Of a stretch of 64,000 nt of DNA, positions 11,998 through 21,799 are shown in pieces. Under the pieces are notes generated by a model that was not told the DNA's origin, did no database searches, and saw nothing but the letters and a program-made list of their open reading frames with translations. Position 1 is the first letter of the stretch; the number at the start of each line of letters is the position of its first letter. The DNA lies in contig NC_080067.1 in assembly GCF_949987535.1 (NCBI RefSeq), positions 42,133,533 through 42,197,532 on the forward strand. The letters are read 5' to 3'. This DNA comes from Balaenoptera acutorostrata (taxonomy: Eukaryota > Chordata > Mammalia > Artiodactyla > Balaenopteridae). The translations under genes and the position numbers were made by a program.

Positions 11998-12205
11998 AGG
12001 TTGTCAAATAAAACACAAGATGACCAGTTAAATTTGAATTTCACCTAAGCAAAGAATCATTTTTAGTGTAGGTATTTAATATAAGTATGTCCCATGTAAT
12101 ATTTGGGGTATACTTATGTTTTAAAAATTGTATTCAATTTAACTGAAATTCAAATTTAACTGAATGTTTTATATTTTTATTTGCTAAATCTGAAAGCCCT
12201 ATCTA
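11998..12205. mobile_element. palindromic MITE-like DNA transposon fossil
   Basis: The segment is a long imperfect inverted repeat. A perfect 19-bp arm 'cagttaaatttgaatttca' lies at 12025-12043 and its reverse complement at 12144-12162. The outer flanks (about 11998-12024 and 12163-12190) also pair imperfectly, including 'caaataaaaca' against 'ttttatttgc'. Non-autonomous DNA transposons of this palindromic kind are known in mammals; I cannot name the family. No transposase is encoded. Confidence 0.7.
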
Positions 12206-13141
12206 GAGCAGAAGAATCATTTAACAAATAGTTATGAGTGCCAACTGTGTGCTGATGACTGTACTTGATGCTGAATTGTTAAAAAAAAATGTTAACAGAA
12301 GTCCCTGCCGTCACCTAAATGTCCATCAACAGATGAATGTGTAAAGATGTGGTGTGTGGGTGTATATATATATATATATGCACAATGGAATACTGCTCAG
12401 CCATAAAAAGGAATGAAATAATGCCATTTGCAGCAACATGGATGGACCTAGAGATTGTCAGACTAAATGAAGTAAGTCAGAGAAAGACAAATATCATGTG
12501 ATATCACTTACATGTGGAATCTAAAAATATGACACAAATGAACTTATTTACGAAACAGAAACAGACTCACAGACATAGAAAAGAAACTTATGGTTACCAA
12601 AGGGGAAAGGTAGGGTGGAGGGATAAATTAGGAGTTTGAGATTAGCAGATACAAACTACTGTATATAAGATAGATAAGCAACAAGGTCCTACTGTATAGC
12701 ACAAGGAACTATATTCAATATTCTGTAATAAACCATTATGGAAAAGTAGACAAAAGAACATGTATATATATGTATAACTGAATCACTTTGCTGTGTACCA
12801 GAAACTAACACACTATTGTAAATCAACTATACTTCAATTAAAAAATAAATACAAAAAAATTTTAAACAAATTCCTGCTCTCATGGACTTAAGAGTCTAAC
12901 TATAAATATGAAAATAAAGAAATAATTGCAAATACATGCTATGTATTACAAATGCATACTATAAAGGGAGTGAGAAGGGAGGTGCATAGTGAATAATATT
13001 TGAGGGGTGAACATCAACATTGCGTAAAGTTGTCACCTGCAAGATGAAGAGGTGCTAGCTAGGGGAAGGTTGGAGGAAAGATTTCCAGTTAAAACAACTT
13101 TGTACGTGAGAGTTCTGACATAGGATAAAGCTTGCTGTATC
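12206..13141 (-). mobile_element. antisense L2 split by an L1
   Basis: Left part 12206-12302 ('gccaactgtgtgctgatgac' at 12241-12260) and right part 12863-13141 ('cctgctctcatggacttaag' at 12872-12891) are parts of one antisense L2. The L1 at about 12303-12862 lies between them. The right part is then interrupted by the CHR SINE at 13155. Confidence 0.65.
12303..12862 (+). mobile_element. 5'-truncated L1 3' end inside L2
   Basis: ORF2 end: 'aacatggatggacctagag' at 12437-12455 and the 'actgctcagccataaaaagg' block (12392-12411). 3' UTR: 'ggtcctactgtatagcacaa' (12685-12704) and the 'aactgaatcactttgctgtg' block. A short (TA)n run sits at 12363-12379. The flanks 'aacagaagtccctgccgtc' and 'aaacaaattcctgctctc' are similar and may be a worn duplication. 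Confidence 0.85.
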
Positions 13142-13154
13142 AAAATTCAGTGTT

Positions 13155-13417
13155 TCGGGCTTCCCTGGTGGCGCAGTGGTTGAGAATCTGCCTGCCAATG
13201 CAGGGGACACGGGTTCGAGCCCTGGTCTGGGAAGATCCCACATGCCACGGAGCAACTGGGCCCGTGAGCCACAATTACTGAGCCTGCGCGTCTGGAGCCT
13301 GTGCTCGGCAACGAGAGGCTGCGATAGTGAGAGGCCCGCGCACCGCGATGAAGAGTGGTCCCCACTTGCCGCAACTAGAGAAAGCCCTCGCACAGAAACG
13401 AAGACCCAACACAGTCA

Positions 13418-13456
<39 letters not shown>

Positions 13457-13481
13457 AAGAACGTGAATTTCTTTAAAAAAA
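13155..13481 (+). mobile_element. CHR SINE, full length, young
   Basis: tRNA-Glu-derived head starting with 'ggcttccctggtggcgcagt', with a pol III A-box region at 13166-13179 and B box 'ggttcgagcc' at 13212-13221. The body ends in an (AAAT)n tail at about 13415-13456 and an A run. A perfect 13-bp duplication 'aaaattcagtgtt' flanks it at 13142-13154 and 13482-13494. Open frames on both strands are chance products of the SINE and resemble those in the copy at 2027-2344. This is the strongest lineage marker in the window. Confidence 0.95.
13415..13456. repeat. (AAAT)n SINE tail
   Basis: About ten copies of a four-base 'aaat' unit at the 3' end of the SINE, followed by a spacer and an A run at 13475-13485. 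Such tails grow from the A-rich SINE end. Confidence 0.9.
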
Positions 13482-13494
13482 AAAATTCAGTGTT

Positions 13495-14338
13495 GCACAA
13501 TCCTCACTCACTGCAGGACTGCGCTGTACATTACATGACAGTAGTCTCTCTGGCACCTCCCAGTCACTGAGAAAACAAAAAATTCTCTCACGTGTTTTCA
13601 ATCCTTCCTTCTCTTCACCAGCATTAAAAATCACTGAGTAAGAGGAACCAGGGCCCAATCACACCAAGTAGTGTGGGCCACACTATGGGATCAAGCTTTA
13701 AATGAGTGGTTAAATAATAATCCTCTCAGTAATTAAAACACAAGAATCAAATGAGAAACGGGCCACTTTAGCACTGATTATCCACCAAGTTCTTGTTCTA
13801 GGCAGCAAGTGCTTGGAGGCCAGAAGCAGATGAGCTCACGGTGGGCCCCATGGCTTGGGAAGTCACCCCAGAGAGTGAGAGCTCAAGATGTGAAGGATAG
13901 ATCTTGGCAGAAAAGATGAGCAGAGAAAACAGGCCACCACCAGTCACAGGAAGTGGTGTGAGCCCAGGCACATAGGCACAAAAGAATGTGTATCCATTTG
14001 GGGGGCCAAAACACACCAAGAAAGCCCTCTCCTCAACACATGATCATGGCTGAGTGTTCTGGTTGGCACAAGGCTGGTCCCCCGTGGGTCCCCAGAGTGA
14101 AGACAGAGGAGCAGGGCGACATACTCTCCTCCCCACCAATCTCCTGGGAAGCAGACCTCCTTTGCAGATCACCATGAGATGTAAACAGGCACTATAAACC
14201 TGCTTTACCAAGTCCAATGTTAAAAACCCAGATGTATTGAAAAGATTAATGGGAAAGAGGGATATGATTTGGTTTAGACAATGAATCTTGCCTTATGACA
14301 GAATTTGCCCAGTGGTTTACTGACTCTAGAGCATGGGG
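13495..14338. other. unique sequence, no gene seen
   Basis: Two open frames on opposite strands (13798-14019 minus and 13986-14177 plus) show no domain, and no splice or promoter pattern that I can defend. Confidence 0.5.
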
Positions 14339-14825
14339 CACTCAGCTGCAAGTGACCTCTCCCCTTTGTTTCCTGCTGCTCTCCATGTGCCCTGGCCAGC
14401 TCACATCACTTGCTACCATCCCAAACACATCCTACACTTTTGCTCATGTTGTTCTCTAGGCCTAGAAGGCCTTTTCCCAATTGTCTACTTGGAAAACTCC
14501 AATTCATCCTTCAAAGCTCAACTTAAATATTCCCTTCTATATGAAGTCTTCCTTACTGCTTTAGCCCCACCTCCTAACACACTGCCTCCATGCCGTGACA
14601 TGCATGTTCACACAGGCATGAATCCATGGCCTCCTCCTTAGGGTCTAGCATTGTATTTAACGTAATACTCTATTGCAACACCCACCATACTGTATTACCC
14701 AGTCAGCTGGTTAAACCTTTCTTCTTTTATTTAACTGTGAGCTCCTTACAGATTAAGACAATTCATCCCTGATCCTGCACTAACACAAACAAGACACATA
14801 GTATGTGCTCAATAAATACAGGAAG
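14339..14825 (+). mobile_element. L2 element, sense
   Basis: Shows the sense L2 order: a 'ctggccagctcacatcactt' block (14392-14411), 'ggccttttcccaattgtcta' (14469-14488), 'atatgaagtcttccttactg' (14539-14558), 'actgtgagctccttacagat' (14734-14753) and the terminal 'agtatgtgctcaataaatac' (14800-14819). The open frame at 14333-14641 is a chance frame through this repeat. Confidence 0.8.
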
Positions 14826-15599
14826 AAAGGGAGACACAGAGAAAAGAAAAAAAAAAGAAGGGAAAGAAAATGAAAATGAAAAAACTTTTGTATGGAATTT
14901 AGCATATTATTGAAAACCACAAAAAAAATCTTAATGAAGCCTAATTTAAAGAACATATCTGTCATTTAAAGGAATATACAGTTGTTGAACATTCTTTTTT
15001 AATATGCAAGAAATGTGTTGCCAATAATTATTCACAGACCAGAGATTCTCCACCCAGAAATCATTCTCAATCAGGGACTATGCTCTGGAGAAAACATGGA
15101 AGGAAAGAAGAAAGTTTCTCTCCCACGTGAATTTGGGGAACATGTGCATATCTCAGCATACAAAAAAAAGTTGGTTAGTCTCTGGAGCAAATCCCAGTAA
15201 AATTTATATTTGCTTTGCAAATAAATTATAACAAAATTTTAATATTCAGGTACTTTATATTTATTTTAAATCATAAGACCTGCTTTTATGAGCAACACAG
15301 TTTTTAACCAAGTTCTGATTTTTTTCCCAGCTAACTATGGTCTACTGTTATCAAGACAAGGGCTTAAAAGAAAATTAAGGAAAAATGTAGTATAAAACAA
15401 CTGGCAAAAAATAATATAATTTTTTTCTACCAATTAAATGTTGGATTGTGTTATAAAAGGTCACACAGAGCACATTTGATGAATATAACTAAAAAAATAA
15501 TGTTTTCATTGTTCTTGTTGAACAATCAGCAGTTGTTAATGACGAGGTAAAAAAACGAAGTTACCTACTGAGGGTGGAGTTCAAGAGGTCTTATTAGTG
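14826..15599. other. unique AT-rich sequence, no gene seen
   Basis: Begins with a purine-rich A/G run (14826-14885). The rest is AT-rich, without a recognised element or coding frame. Confidence 0.5.
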
Positions 15600-16140
15600 G
15601 CTTCATGTTACAATCTAGAAATGTCTTTATGTAGACTAATTATACTGCGGGTCCAGAGGAGATTTACAATCTGATTTGCCACAGAGAACTCCATGTAATC
15701 TTCGTTGAGGACTGACACCATTTTATCTTTGCACGATTCCCTGTTTCTCACACAAGTAATTCCGTCCTCTCTACATTGTCAGCTCTGACAGGCTGATTTA
15801 ATCTGCAGGATTCTGAATGCCTCTGACCACTGCAGCGAGTCATTAACCTTGACTCGCATAATTGAATTCAAGGTTGATTGCCTGTGACCCTCTGCGCTGA
15901 GGTCTTCTAAATGTACATATTCATTATGGGCAGCCTCACTAAACGGATTGCACAGGGAAAGCTGTAGCAGTGGGTCTGTTTGGTATGCAGGGGGCGAAGA
16001 GGGCACTAATTGCATGTTAGAGCTGAGGATTAGATTATGAAACGAGTGAGAAAATGAAGATAGATCCTCTGACACTGTCAGATTAGGGGCAGTAAGGTGC
16101 GGGAATATGGCATCAAAATTTACAGTGACATTAACAGAAA
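15600..16140. promoter_or_regulatory. candidate conserved non-coding element
   Basis: A repeat-free block with an even base mix and many homeodomain-like TAAT/ATTA cores (for example near 15637, 15842, 15858, 16005 and 16031), including 'gcataattgaattcaagg' at 15856-15873. It stands out from the repeat-filled surroundings. An antisense open frame of 98 codons crosses it (15779-16075) but has no known domain. Its role as an enhancer is inference from appearance only. Confidence 0.35.
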
Positions 16141-17529
16141 GAAAATTAGAAACAAATGGACATTGGACATTTTTTTTTAATCTTCATATTTTCTACCAAC
16201 ATCTAATAAACAAGATATGGAAACAAGAGCCTATACCTTTTTCATTTGTATAATTGCAGCAGAACAATAGAATTTTTTTAGGTAGCTTTTTGGAGAGTAA
16301 GAAATCACATTATGGTCACTTTAACATTACATGGTATGCAATAGCTAGGCCATGTTTAAATAATTGGCTTTACACACCAAATGCCATTCTGAGTTGCCAA
16401 TAAAAGACATTCATGTAACTTCAGTAAGCCTGGAGAATGTACAAGCGTTTGTGTTCAAAATTATTGTGAACAGTTCTGTCAACCAGTACTATAGGGTTGA
16501 ATTTTGGTAAAAAACCAGGGTATAAAATTATCTATTTCTACTTTCTTATTGATTTTGTGTCACTTTATAGTTAAAACAAGTGTGTACTTGTTCAAATCAA
16601 ACACGTCTTCCACGCACAAGCAGATGCTTAAGTTAATAGCAAACAGTTCTACAAATCACTTCTATTTTCCAAATGTCCATACTGTTACACAAAAACAAAT
16701 AACTTGGTCAGAGGTGAAGCTGTGTCTACATTTCAGGAACCTTTTTCTTTTCCATTTAGGTGTGAGACGCTACTTGGGCAACCTTTCCTTGTACTTTTGC
16801 CAGTTGTTTTATGATGCATTTTAAAGGAGAATGACAGCCTGTCTTTCTTGACAACAAAAAACATACAAAACTTAATGGCATACGATGTTTGAAAACAAAA
16901 AACAAAAGCCCTTGGTGTTCAGTCACAGCTAGAAATGAGTGTTAAGTTGGATGAAAGTTAAAGATTCTATCTCTGGAAGAGCTGAGTTCAGTTTTGTTTT
17001 GGTTTGCTTTTGCTTTGTTTTTGAAACAAGCCCACAGAATGGTCCCTGTGTTAGCACAAGATAATTCTCCAGAAATGTTCTACAGCATTTTTTGATGGTG
17101 AACTTGGCTTGTATTGATCTTTCAAAATGAAACTTATTTGTGCTGCTTCAAGAAACTCTAAATGGAAGGAGAAGTAACTTCCTAATAATTATGCCTTATT
17201 GGGAAGTCCCTCCCAGTATAAGCAATGAACTCATGAACCAAGCCTCATGGTAAAAAGAAAAAGCCATGGATGACTTCAGAGCCTGGGAACACTCATGCTT
17301 TTCAGAGGCTGCATAGATGGTCTCCAATGTACTGTCCTAAGACTGACTTTTTTTTTTCATTTCTACAGAGAATTTAATGATAAAGCAGTCATATCATGTG
17401 GTTATTCAAGCAAAATTAAATTTTCACAAACTAACACTATACCATCTTTATGGTTTGGGGCATACTTCTTTTAGCTTGACAACAATTTCTTATTCTGCCA
17501 GTGTTGATTTTATTCTGTAAAACCTCAAA
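16141..17529. other. unique AT-rich sequence, no gene seen
   Basis: No recognisable repeat or gene. The open frame at 16504-16824 (106 codons) has no signature. Confidence 0.5.
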
Positions 17530-17765
17530 TTTTATTTGTTTTTTTAAATAACAGCTTTATTGAGATATAATTCACACAACATACAATTCACCCATTTAAA
17601 GTGTACGATTCCATGGTTTTTAATATATTCACAGAGTTTTGCAACCATCACCCAGTCAATTTTTAAAACACTTTTACTACCCCAAAAAGAAACCTGGTAC
17701 CCATTAAGGCATTCCCAATTTCTCCCCAATTCTCCCCTCCTACAGTAGGCAAGCACTAATCTACT

Positions 17766-17810
<45 letters not shown>

Positions 17811-17924
17811 TATATGTATATGTATATATGTATATATATATATTTGCCTATTCTGAACATTTAATAGAAATGTAATCATACAATATGTGACATTTATGTG
17901 ACTGGCTTCTTTCACTTAGCCTAA
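17530..17924 (-). mobile_element. old L1M 3' end, antisense
   Basis: The 'agctttattgagatataatt' start (17553-17572) and the 'catttaaagtgtacgattcc' block (17593-17612) are the antisense 3' UTR of old mammalian L1. It ends near the 'ctttcacttagcctaat' block, where a younger L1 has inserted. A (TA)n run (17771-17843) sits inside it. Confidence 0.8.
17771..17843. repeat. (TA)n microsatellite
   Basis: About 70 bases of mostly 'ta' units, interrupted by 'ca' and 'tg' steps after 17815. It lies within an old L1 3' UTR. Confidence 0.95.
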
Positions 17925-18542
17925 TTTTTTTTTTAATCTTTATTGGAGTATAATTGCTTTACGATGTTGTGTTAGTTTCTGAGGTACGACAAAGTGAATC
18001 AGCTATATGTATACATATATCCCCATATCCCCTCCCTCTTGAGCCTCCCTCCCACCCTCCCTATCCCACCCTTCTAGATCATCACACAGCATCAAGCTGA
18101 TCTCCCTGTGCTATGCAGCAGCTTCCCACTAGCTATCTATTTTACATTTGGTAGTGTATATATGTCAGTGCTACTCTCTCACTTCATCCCAGCTTCCCCT
18201 TCACCCCCTCGGCCATGTCCTCAAATCCGTTCTCTACATCTGCATCTTTATTCCTTCCCTGCCACTAGGTTCATCAGTACTGTTTTTTAGATTCCATATA
18301 TGTTCCTTAGCATAGGGTATTTGTTTTTCTCTTTCTGACTTACTTCACTCTGTATGACAGACTATGTCCATCCACCTCACTACAAATAACTCAATTTTGT
18401 TTCCTTTTATGGCTGAGTAATATTCCATTGTATATATGTGCCACATCTTCTTTCTCCATTCATCTGTCGATGGACACTTAGGTTGCTTCCATGTCCTGGC
18501 TATTGTAAATAGAGCTGCAATGAACATTGTGGTACATGTCAC
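17925..18542 (-). mobile_element. 5'-truncated L1 3' end, antisense
   Basis: A T run (17925-17934) marks the poly(A) tail. The 3' UTR then runs to about 18300, followed by the end of ORF2 (18345-18542, minus), which encodes [20 protein letters not shown], shared with copy F. It stops abruptly at 18542, where another T run starts (18543-18554), so the next unit is joined to its 5' end. Confidence 0.9.
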
Positions 18543-18850
18543 TTTTTTTTTTTTCCAGTAACACATAATAATCCTGTTTATTTCTTTTTGCACAGTTGCA
18601 GACATGCTAGGACTATCATAAAATAAAAGGAAGATTTCTGAGAAAATGGAAAAAGAACTGTCAAAATCCAGTCCCCATTAGACATGAAAGAACTGTTGCA
18701 ACTGAAATTGAGACCACAACTTCTGAAATCTTTCCCCAAGTAGATGAATATTGGAGAAGTTGGCATCATAATTGATTACACCAAAATATTTCCACCTTCA
18801 CTTAAGGATCTCAAATATCAGGGCTCAGTTACTGCAAGTCTCTCCTTTAT
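18543..18850 (-). pseudogene. candidate processed retrocopy fragment, source unknown
   Basis: On the minus strand the segment ends in 'gaaataaacaggattattat', followed about 20 nt later by a run of 12 A (plus-strand T run 18543-18554). This is the spacing of a polyadenylation signal and tail, suggesting the 3' end of a reverse-transcribed mRNA. The frames are broken and I could not identify the parent gene. It is joined directly to the 5' end of the L1 at 17925-18542 in the same orientation. A unique sequence with a chance T run is the alternative. Confidence 0.4.
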
Positions 18851-19244
18851 TTCTACTTTATCTTTTTTAACATCTTTGTTGGAGTATAATTGCTTTACAA
18901 TGTTGTGTTAGTTTCTGCTGTATAACAAAGTGAATCAGCCATATGCATACATATATCCCCATATCCCCTCCCTCTTGCATCTCCTTCCCACCTTCCCTAT
19001 CCCACCCCTCTAGGTAGTCACAAAGCACCAAGCTGATCTCCCCATGCTATGCAGCTGCTTCCCACTAGCTATCTATTTTACGTTTGGTAGTGTATATATG
19101 TCCCTGCCACTCTCTCACTTCGTCCCAGCTTACCCTTCCCCCTCCCCATGTCCTCTAGTCCATTCTCTACGTCTGCGTCTTTATTCCTGTCCTGCCCCTA
19201 GGTTCATCAGAACCTTTTTTTTTTTTTTAGATTCCGTATATATG

Positions 19245-20862
19245 TGTTAGCATACAGTATTTGTTTTCCTCTTTCTGATTTACTTCACTCTGTATGACAG
19301 ACTCTAGGTCCATCCACCTCACTACAAATAACTCAATTTCGTTTCTCTTTATGGCTGAGTAATATTCCATTGAATATATGTGCCACATCTTCTTTATCCA
19401 TTCATCTATTGACAGACACTTAGGATGCTTCCATGTCCTGGCTGTTGTAAATAGAGCTGCAATGAACATTGTGGTACATGACTCTTTTTGAATTATGTTT
19501 TTAATAATCAAAAAGAGTCATGATTTGTCTGTTCATGTTTTCTATTTCTTCCTGGTTCAGTCTTGGAAGGTTGTACTTTTCTAAGAATTTGTCCATTTCT
19601 TCCAGGTTGTCCATTTTATTGACATATAGTTGCTTGTAGTAGTCTCTCATGATGCTTTGTATTTCTGCCATGTCAGTTACTTCACCTTTTTCATTTCTAA
19701 TTCTGTTGATTTGAATCTTCTCTCTTTTTTTCCTGATGAGTCTGGCTAATGGTTTATCAATTTTGTTTATCTTGTCTAAGAACAAGCTTTTACTTTTACT
19801 GATTTTTGCTATTGTTTCCTTCATTTCTTTTTCATTTATTTCTGATCTGATCTTTATGATTTGTTTCCTTCTGCTAACTTTGGGAGTTTTTTTGTTCTTC
19901 TTTCTCTAATTGCTTTAGGTGTAAGGTTAGGTTGTTTATTGGAGATTTTTCTTGTTTCTTGAGGTAGGATTGTATTGCTGTAAACTTCCCTCTTAGAACT
20001 GCTTTTGCTGCATCCCATAGGTTTTGGGTTGTTGTGTTTTCATTGCCCTTTGTTTCTCGGTATTTTTTGATTTCCTCTTTGATTTCTTCAGTGATCTCTT
20101 GGTTATTCAGTAGCGTATTGTTTAGCCTCCATGTGTTTGTATTTTTTACATTTTTTTTTCCTGGAATTGATATCTAGTCTCATAGCATTGTGGTCAGAAA
20201 AGATACTAGATATGATTTCAGTTTTCTTAAATTTACTGAGGCTTGATTTGTGACCCAAGTTGTGATCTATCCTGGAGAATGTTCTGTGTGCACTTGAGAA
20301 GAAAGTGTATTCTGTTGTTTTTGGATGGAATGTCCTATAAATATCAGGTAAGTCTATCTGGTCTAATTTGTCATTTAAAGCTTGTGCTTCCTTATTTGTT
20401 TTATGTTTGGATGTCCACTGGTATAAGTGGGGTGCTAAAGTCACCTACTATTATTGTGTTACTGTCAATTTCCCCTTTTACAACTGTTAGCATTTGCCTT
20501 ATGTATCCTATGTTGGGTGCATAAGTATTTACAATTGTTATATCTTCTTCTTGGGTTGATCCCTTGATCATTATGTAGTGTCCTTCCCTGCCTCTTCTAA
20601 TAGTCTTTATTTTAAAGTCTATTTTGTCTGATATGAGTATTGCTACTCCAGCTTTCTTTTGATTTCCATTTGCATGGAATATCTTTTTCCATCCCCTCAC
20701 TTTCAGTCTGTATGTGTCCCTAGGTCTGAAATGGGTCTCTTGTACACGGCATATATACTGGTCTTGCTTTTGTATCCATTCAACCAGTCTGTGTCTTTTG
20801 GTTGGGGCATTTAATCCATTTACATTTAAGGCAATTATTGATATGTATGTTCCTATTACCAT
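19245..20862 (-). pseudogene. L1 ORF2 remnant of copy E
   Basis: ORF2 encodes an endonuclease/reverse transcriptase. The start is intact at 20862 (MVIGTYISIIALNVNGLNAP), and the APE-type endonuclease keeps the catalytic-site QETH motif. It carries GDFS where the other copies carry a GD-x-N motif, and has SDH further on (about 20190). After the linker, the frame is broken around 20450-20400. The reverse-transcriptase region and zinc-knuckle segment are deleted at 19492-19507. Only the last ORF2 segment (19245-19490, [19 protein letters not shown]) follows. It is dead as an enzyme. Confidence 0.88.
19477..19522. repeat. 15-bp inverted repeat at the ORF2 deletion junction
   Basis: 'catgactctttttga' (19477-19491) is followed, after a 16-nt loop, by its perfect reverse complement (19508-19522). 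The left arm belongs to normal L1 sequence (compare copy F 42298-42312, which has one difference). The right arm is not expected on the ORF2 side of the junction. Confidence 0.9.
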
Positions 20863-20908
20863 TTTCTTAATTGTCCTGGATTTGTTTTTCTTCCTTTGTG
20901 TTTCCTGC

Positions 20909-21790
20909 CTAGAGATGTTCCTTTAGCATTTGTGTAAAGCTGGTTTTGTGGTGCTGAATTCTCTTAACTTTTGCTGGTCTGTAAAGCTTTTGATTTCTCC
21001 ATCGAATCTGAATGAGATCCTTGTTAGGTAGAGTAATCTTGGTTGTAGGTTTTTCCCTTTCATCACTTTAAATATGTCCTGCCACTCCCTTGTGGCCTGT
21101 AGAGTTTCTGCTGAAAGATCAGCTGTTAAAGTTATGGGGATTCCCTTGAATATTATTTGTTGCTTTTCCCTTGCTGCTTTTAATATTTTTTCTCTGTGTT
21201 TAATTTTTGATAGCTTGATTTATATGTGTCTTGGCATGTTTCTCCTTGGGTTTATCCTCTATGGGACTCTCTGCGCTTCCTGGACTTGATTGACTATTTC
21301 CTTTCCCATGTCGGGGAAGTTTTCGGCTATAATCTCTTCAAATATTTTCTCAGACACTTTCTTTTTTTCTTCTTCTTCTGGGATGCCTATAATTTGAATG
21401 TTGGTGTGCTTAATGTTGTCCCAGAGGTCTCCGAGACTGTCCTCCATTCTTTTCATTCTTTTTTCTTTATTCTGCTGTGCAGCACTTATTTCCACCGTTT
21501 TATTTTCCAGCTCACTTATTTGTTCTTCTGCCTCAGTTATTCTGCTATTGATTCCTTCTAGAGTGTTTTTAATTTCAGTTATTGTGTTGTTCATTACTGT
21601 TTGTTTGCTCTTTTGTTCTTCTAGGTCCTTGTTAAACATTTCTTGTATTTTCTCTATTCTATTTCCAAGATTTTGGATCATCTTTACTATCATTACTCTG
21701 AATTCTTTTTCAGGTAGTTTGCCTATTTCTTCTTCATTTATTTGGCCTTGTGGGTTTTTATCTTGCTCCTTTGCCTGCAAGATATTTCTC
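20909..21790 (-). pseudogene. L1 ORF1 pseudogene of copy E
   Basis: ORF1 encodes the L1 RNA-binding, trimer-forming chaperone. The open part (21780-21259) shows a heptad-rich coiled coil (MNNTITEIKNTLEGINSRIT, then EAEEQISELENKTVEI) and the start of the RRM (IQIIGIPEEEEKKK). The frame stops after EAQRVP at about 21259, where copy G has a tyrosine codon ('ccatacagg'), so this is a nonsense change. Original stop is at 20909-20911. ORF1 lies about 50 bp before the ORF2 start, as usual. Confidence 0.88.
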
Positions 21791-21799
21791 TGTCTTCTT

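Noticed and set aside
13055..13424. Three overlapping frames around the SINE
   Set aside because: Frame by-products of the SINE and its L2 flank.
17544..17915. 123-codon antisense frame with alternating I/Y
   Set aside because: Produced by the TA microsatellite within an old L1 3' UTR.
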